DNA from: Deltaproteobacteria bacterium RBG_13_61_14
GTDB lineage: Bacteria > RBG-13-61-14
Reading direction: 5' to 3'
Assembly: GCA_001797815.1 (NCBI GenBank)
Contig: MGQK01000085.1
Coordinates: 1 to 9,180, forward strand
Length of the DNA stretch: 9,180 bases
The position numbers and the translations under genes were made by a program. Under the pieces are notes generated by a model. The model was not told where the DNA came from and ran no database searches. It was given only the letters and a program-made list of their open reading frames with translations. Positions within the stretch are counted from its first letter, which is position 1, and each line of letters starts with the position of its first letter. Below are positions 6,103 to 9,180 of the stretch, piece by piece.

Positions 6103-6240
6103 GTACGACATAAATGGTGGGATTTCGTGGGCCTTTGTAGGAGCGATCCTTGTGATCGCCCTGAATCCTGCGTAATGGCAAGGGGGGGCGAATACAAGAT
6201 TCGCCCCTACATCCGCACTAACCACCATTATATGTCGCAC
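6103..6240. mobile_element. MITE-like nested inverted-repeat element
   Basis: Terminal repeats are GTACGACATAAATGGTGG (6103-6120) and, reverse-complemented, GTGCGACATATAATGGTGG (6240-6222), differing by one mismatch and one indel. Inside lie two 26-bp units in opposite orientation: 6136-6161, starting TGTAGGAGCGATCCTTG, and the complement of 6211-6186, starting TGTAGGGGCGAATCTTG. They agree at 21 of 26 positions. Each unit is itself a small hairpin of the GGGCGA/TCGCCC type. The whole is about 138 bp and non-coding, the shape of a miniature inverted-repeat element. No transposase is nearby and no clear target duplication is visible. Confidence 0.55.
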
Positions 6241-6260
6241 ACCCGCACTGAAAGAAGTGG

Positions 6261-6289
6261 TTGACGCTGGTAATTGGGGATGCTAGTAT
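6261..6289 (+). promoter_or_regulatory. Promoter of the signalling operon, sigma70-like
   Basis: TTGACG (6261-6266) and TAGTAT (6284-6289) are 17 bp apart, the ideal spacing. The -10 is weak in its middle bases. It lies about 40 bp before the first gene of the plus-strand operon, and AGGAGG (6321-6326) six bases before the ATG gives strong translation initiation. Confidence 0.65.
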
Positions 6290-6332
6290 TTTTTAGGGCG
6301 AGAGCATTCAACCGTCCGCAAGGAGGAGAGGA

Positions 6333-6791
6333 ATGGAAAGCGTGGCGCTATTGAAGAAGGTCCGGTTATTCCAGGATTTGACCGAGCCGGAGGTCGAGAA
6401 GTTTCGGGAGGTGACCCAGGTCCAGAAGTATTCCCCCCAGCAGGTGATCATCGAGGAGGGCACCGAGGGCCGCGCGCTCTATATCATCAAGCGGGGGACA
6501 GTGGCGGTGAGCAAGGTGGACGGGGAGTTGGTGTCGGAGCTGGTGAAGCTGGTGGCGGGCGAGCATTTCGGGGAGATGTCGCTCTTGGAGGGCGCCAAGA
6601 CCTCGGCCCGGGTGTCGGCGCACAACGAGGTGGAGTGCGTGGTGATTGCGCGGGAGGACTTTCAGCGCCTGCTGGAGGCGGACGTGGCCCTGGCCGCCAA
6701 GGTGTACAAGGCCTTCACCCAGACGCTGTGCGACCGGCTGCGGGCGACCTCCAGCGAGTTGATGACCTGGAAGCCGGAGATCAGTTTTTGA
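6333..6791 (+). CDS. Cyclic-nucleotide-binding-domain protein 1
   Basis: This 152-residue protein is essentially one cNMP-binding (CAP_ED) domain, residues about 7-125. The LFQDL start, a beta-barrel with GTEGRALYIIKRGTVAV (43-59), and the phosphate-binding cassette GEHFGEMSLLEGAKTSARV (76-94) are visible. The key Gly80, Glu81 and Arg93 are in place, so nucleotide binding is plausible. A short C-terminal helix holds LCDRLRAT (132-139). There is no helix-turn-helix, so unlike Crp it should not bind DNA itself; it more likely senses a nucleotide and acts on a partner. AGGAGG six bases upstream fixes the start. Its stop overlaps the likely start of the receiver gene. The protein two genes on is a clear paralogue, including the LRAT helix. 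Confidence 0.9.
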   Translation: MESVALLKKVRLFQDLTEPEVEKFREVTQVQKYSPQQVIIEEGTEGRALYIIKRGTVAVSKVDGELVSELVKLVAGEHFGEMSLLEGAKTSARVSAHNEVECVVIAREDFQRLLEADVALAAKVYKAFTQTLCDRLRATSSELMTWKPEISF

Positions 6792-7231
6792 ATTTAGCGA
6801 TGGACGAGTCGGCGCCGAGAAAACGCCGGATCCTGGTGGCGGACGACACCGAGCTCTTCCGGGGCTTGATGGAAGAGGTTTTGGTCCGGGAGGGGTTCGA
6901 GGTGCTCCTGGCGCGGGACGGGCTGGAAGCCTTCCAGATGATCAAGCATGAGCTTCCGGACCTGGACCTGGTGCTGCTCGACCTCTTGATGCCCAAGATG
7001 ACCGGCTTTGACGTGCTCCGGGAAGTGCGCAAGGGCAAAATGGGCCAGAGTTTGCCGGTGCTGTGCATCACCAATGTGTTCAAGAACCCGGAGGAGGTGG
7101 ATAACTTGAAAAAAATGGGCGCCACCGGTTTCATCACCAAGGACCTTTCGCCGACCGAGATTGTGGAGCGGATCCAGCTGATGCTGGAGACGAACGCGGC
7201 GACCGCCCCGGCCGCGCCGGCGGAGGAGTAA
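6788..7231 (+). CDS. Stand-alone response regulator receiver (CheY-like)
   Basis: A single receiver domain of 147 residues has no output domain. Counting from the TTG start, the acidic pair is Asp19-Asp20 (VADD), the phosphoacceptor Asp65 (LLDLLMPKMTG), the switch Thr95 (CITN) and Lys118 (FITKD). All five conserved positions are present, so phosphorylation by a histidine kinase elsewhere is likely. An Ala/Pro/Glu-rich tail of about a dozen residues closes the protein. I chose TTG at 6788 because GGAG lies eight bases upstream and TTGA overlaps the previous stop, a coupling arrangement. The ATG at 6800, in the same frame, gives 143 residues but has no ribosome binding site. The domain sits between two cNMP-binding proteins and may switch or bridge them; that is inference. 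Confidence 0.9.
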   Translation: MNLAMDESAPRKRRILVADDTELFRGLMEEVLVREGFEVLLARDGLEAFQMIKHELPDLDLVLLDLLMPKMTGFDVLREVRKGKMGQSLPVLCITNVFKNPEEVDNLKKMGATGFITKDLSPTEIVERIQLMLETNAATAPAAPAEE

Positions 7232-7238
7232 AGGCAAG

Positions 7239-7718
7239 ATGGACCCCCGCGACGTGCTCGAAGGGATGCGGCTGTTCCAGGATCTCGACCCGCAGGAGCT
7301 GGGCCTGGTGCACCAGGAATCCGAGACGGTGACGCTTAAGCCGGAGCAAGTGGTTTTTCGGGAAGGGGAGCGGGGCGACTCGCTCTATGCCATCATCTCC
7401 GGCTCGGTGCGGGTGGTGCGCAAGCTCCCGGCCGGCGGGGAGGAAGTGCTGGCCCTGCTCCAGCCGGGGGAGTGCTTCGGCGAGATCAGCCTGGTGGATG
7501 ACGAGAGCCGCTCGGCCACGGTGATCGCGAACGAGGCGAGCGAGCTGATCCGGATCCGGCGGGAGACCTTTAACCGGCTGGTGGAAGAAGACCCCGAGCT
7601 CGCGCTCAAGCTTTACCGGGCCCTGGTCCGCATCCTCTGCGAGCGGCTGCGCGCGACCAACGATACCTTGACCTTTTCCCGCGACCTGCTCTCCGGGCTG
7701 ATGGACAAGGGCGCCTGA
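7239..7718 (+). CDS. Cyclic-nucleotide-binding-domain protein 2
   Basis: This 159-residue protein is a second single cNMP-binding domain. GERGDSLYAIISGSVRVVRKL (43-63) and the phosphate-binding cassette GECFGEISLVDDESRSATV (77-95) are closer to the canonical motif than those of protein 1, with Gly81, Glu82, Arg91 and the SAT triplet. The C-terminal helix LCERLRATNDTL (133-144) matches that of protein 1, so the two arose by duplication. There is no DNA-binding domain. It starts seven bases after the receiver stop, with AAAGG just before ATG. The pair could form a heterodimer, or respond to the phosphorylated receiver between them. Effector-like subunits of this type are sometimes annotated as Crp/Fnr-like, but the helix-turn-helix is absent here. 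Confidence 0.9.
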   Translation: MDPRDVLEGMRLFQDLDPQELGLVHQESETVTLKPEQVVFREGERGDSLYAIISGSVRVVRKLPAGGEEVLALLQPGECFGEISLVDDESRSATVIANEASELIRIRRETFNRLVEEDPELALKLYRALVRILCERLRATNDTLTFSRDLLSGLMDKGA

Positions 7719-7731
7719 ACCGGACCCGGCC

Positions 7732-8088
7732 ATGGCCGAAAAGCTTTTTTTCTCCCAGGACATCATCAACGCCTGGTGCGACGACGCCAAGGTCACTTTC
7801 GAGAACAACATCCTGACCATCCGCACCGACCGGCCCCGGCCCTACCAGCTGGAGCCGGCTTACCGTTTTCTCCGCGTTTCCGGCGATGACCCGGACCCTC
7901 ACGGCCTGGTCGGCCAGATCAAGACCGCGGAGGAACTGGCGACCTTGGGCGCGGACGTTTACCTCAACTCTTGCATTTACGGCGACGTGCCCTATGACCT
8001 GGAGCAGGGCTATGTGGCCGAGCTGGCGGAAAAGGACGAGTCGCTCGAAGAACTGCTGACTCAATACTTATTGAAGGTGATGCTATGA
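7732..8088 (+). CDS. Conserved-looking hypothetical protein, 118 residues
   Basis: I do not recognise this protein. It is acidic, soluble and without signal peptide or membrane helix. Visible pieces are an N-terminal helix (DIINAWCDD), a beta stretch (VTFENNILTIRTD, 21-33), a Pro-rich PRPYQLEPAYRF (35-46), ADVYLNSCIYGDVPYDLEQGYV (74-95) and a C-terminal acidic helix. It begins 13 bases after the preceding stop and overlaps the next gene's ATG in ATGA, so it belongs to the same operon and is probably translationally coupled. Its ribosome binding site is weak. The base composition and codon use match the neighbours. It could be the partner or output of the signalling genes in front of it, but nothing in the sequence proves this. 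Confidence 0.8.
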   Translation: MAEKLFFSQDIINAWCDDAKVTFENNILTIRTDRPRPYQLEPAYRFLRVSGDDPDPHGLVGQIKTAEELATLGADVYLNSCIYGDVPYDLEQGYVAELAEKDESLEELLTQYLLKVML

Positions 8089-9180
8089 TCCTGGTAAATC
8101 ATGAACCTACCCAAAATCTGGAAACGTGTCAGGTGTCAAGTGTCAAGTGTCAGGTGGAAGAAGAGCCGTTCCACTTGATTGCCCTTGGCGACGCAAATGG
8201 TTTTAGGGGCGCAAATGGCTTTAGGGGCGCGGGTGCCCGTTCGGCTGAGCTCACGGCCGAAAGCCTCACCCGCGCACTGCTATTTTTCATCTTCCTCGTT
8301 TTCCCTTGCTTTGCCCCGGCTCAAGAAAAAAGCGATTTCTACTACCAGCTTGCCGGCCACTGGGCGCCGGACCTCTACCAGGACACGTGGTTTCTGCCTG
8401 AGGCCGATTACCTCACCGCCTTTGACGCGGACGGCGATTGGATCGGCAAGAACAATCTCGATCACTTCATGGCCGCCAAGTTCAAGCCCTTTCGGGCCGT
8501 GGTCTATTACTCGGTGATCGAGTCCGAGACCCATTACTTCATCTTCTACTGTTTCTTCCACCCGGTGGACTACGACCGCTACCTGATGCGCCTCCTTCCC
8601 GGCACCTGCCACGAGAACGACATGGAAGGCATACTGGTGGTGGTGGCCAAGGACCCGCAGGACCAGTGGGGCAAGTTCCGGGCCATGGAATCTCTGGCCC
8701 ATAACTTCTTTCATTACTATTCCAACGGCGACGGCATCAAGCCGAACCAGATCAAGGGATTCGAACCGGCGAAGCTTCGCGACGGCTCGCACGTGGAGAT
8801 CTATATCCAGCAGGGCGGCCACGGGCCCTACGAGCTGCACTCGAAAAAGAGCGGCTTCAAGCACGATGAATTCAAGGGCAAAACCGGGGTGGTCTATCGC
8901 TTCACCGGCCGGGCGGAATCGCCCGAAGGCCCGAATGACCGGGACGTAGGCTATGAGCTCGTGGACTTTTTAGCGCCCGGCGGCATCTGGGACCACCGCT
9001 GCGGCGGCGACACCTTTGACCTGCAAAAGCGCATGGTCTATCAGCCGCCCGCCGGCCGGCCCGGCGTGCCCGGCGAAGTGAGCGATTGCAACGACCCGCC
9101 CGGCACGGTTCCGCTCACCTTTGACGGCGACTTGAGCGGGCTGGCCAACGGGGCAGACAAGGCCAAGCCTTTCTGGAGCT
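8085..9180 (+). CDS. Secreted protein, Vps62/DUF946-like motifs, 3' end outside window
   Basis: The frame is open from ATG at 8085 (overlapping the previous stop as ATGA) to the right edge, 365 residues so far. A signal peptide is clear but far from the start: LTRALLFFIFLVFPCFAPAQ (61-80), with cleavage near Ala79. The mature part shows FDADGDWIGKNN (113-124), SETHYFIFYCFFHP (147-160), HENDMEG (176-182), VEIYIQQGGHG (237-247) and cysteines. The HENDxEG and GGHG pair resembles the HEGDWE and GxH patterns of Vps62/DUF946-like proteins; I hold this loosely. Residues 1-60 are unusual: they are translated from short tandem repeats and a hairpin. An alternative TTG start (8175) shortens this to 30 residues but still leaves an abnormal leader. 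Function unknown; export is the best-supported statement. Confidence 0.7.
   Translation, partial: MILVNHEPTQNLETCQVSSVKCQVEEEPFHLIALGDANGFRGANGFRGAGARSAELTAESLTRALLFFIFLVFPCFAPAQEKSDFYYQLAGHWAPDLYQDTWFLPEADYLTAFDADGDWIGKNNLDHFMAAKFKPFRAVVYYSVIESETHYFIFYCFFHPVDYDRYLMRLLPGTCHENDMEGILVVVAKDPQDQWGKFRAMESLAHNFFHYYSNGDGIKPNQIKGFEPAKLRDGSHVEIYIQQGGHGPYELHSKKSGFKHDEFKGKTGVVYRFTGRAESPEGPNDRDVGYELVDFLAPGGIWDHRCGGDTFDLQKRMVYQPPAGRPGVPGEVSDCNDPPGTVPLTFDGDLSGLANGADKAKPFWS
8127..8157 (+). repeat. Short GTCA tandem repeat inside the last gene
   Basis: TGTCAGG, TGTCAAG, TGTCAAG and TGTCAGG follow each other. They resemble the GTCA-rich text at 3025-3078 in inverted form. Here it lies in the 5' coding part of the secreted-protein gene and is in frame. 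Confidence 0.5.
8193..8228 (+). repeat. 18-bp tandem duplication
   Basis: GCAAATGGTTTTAGGGGC (8193-8210) is followed directly by GCAAATGGCTTTAGGGGC (8211-8228), with one difference in 18. In the gene's frame each unit encodes A-N-G-F-R-G, so the duplication preserves the frame. Confidence 0.75.
8227..8275. repeat. Two-tier hairpin before the signal-peptide codons
   Basis: Outer arms GCGCGGGTG (8227-8235) and CACCCGCGC (8267-8275) and inner arms TTCGGC (8240-8245) and GCCGAA (8256-8261) are all perfect. The structure ends right where the signal peptide begins. It looks like an inserted intergenic-type palindromic repeat, or could serve as an mRNA structure that modulates translation. Confidence 0.6.

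Noticed and set aside
6052-6240. 62-residue open frame on the minus strand
   Set aside because: It lies within two inverted-repeat elements and its translation reflects the repeats.
6635-6787. Upstream extension of the receiver open frame
   Set aside because: It overlaps cNMP protein 1 in another frame, has no ribosome binding site and is not receiver-like; the domain starts after 6800.
8179-8517. 112-residue plus-strand frame inside the last gene
   Set aside because: It is another frame of the 18-bp duplication and the secreted-protein gene; the frame from 8085 has a signal peptide and conserved-looking motifs.

Overview
The window is bacterial and GC-rich, apart from an AT-rich segment of about 1.85 kb near the left end. 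No rRNA, tRNA or species-specific marker is present, so I cannot name the organism. A class II (B12-dependent) ribonucleotide reductase, many short interspersed palindromic repeats, and the mix of a GC-rich backbone with AT-rich accessory genes would suit an uncultured Gram-negative bacterium with anaerobic or oxygen-variable growth; this is inference.

Layout. 1-242: non-coding, several short repeat strings. 243-2078: two AT-rich minus-strand genes of unknown function, a 208-residue protein with a C-terminal membrane segment and a 326-residue soluble protein. Four copies of a 19-bp motif (three direct, one inverted) lie at and between the gene ends, which looks like acquired cargo inside a repeat family. 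2293-2829: an ORF6N-domain gene on the minus strand. It has a perfect 27-bp palindrome inside the coding sequence, and three related palindromes lie upstream of its TTG start. 3101-5689: nrdJ-type class II ribonucleotide reductase, minus strand, complete with TSCPD and C-terminal cysteine-rich segments.

5690-6332 has no gene but is dense in signals. It holds the nrdJ leader and a sigma70-like promoter with an AT-rich UP-like tract. Two NrdR-box-like sites, 16 bp apart, overlap that promoter, and a cluster of DnaA-box-like sites lies behind it. Two large inverted-repeat elements follow, one of them MITE-like, and then a plus-strand promoter.

6333-9180: a tightly packed plus-strand operon. It encodes a cyclic-nucleotide-binding-domain protein, a stand-alone response-regulator receiver, a second cyclic-nucleotide-binding-domain protein, a 118-residue unknown, and a secreted protein that runs off the right edge. 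The first three look like a signalling module without its own output domain. The last gene overlaps its predecessor by ATGA and has tandem repeats and a hairpin between its start codon and its signal peptide.

The strongest candidate for something undescribed is the ORF6N locus. The palindrome inside the gene encodes the L-R-S-Q-F-V-T-S motif. The upstream palindromes share its core and, read in the matching frame, spell other versions of the same peptide signature.
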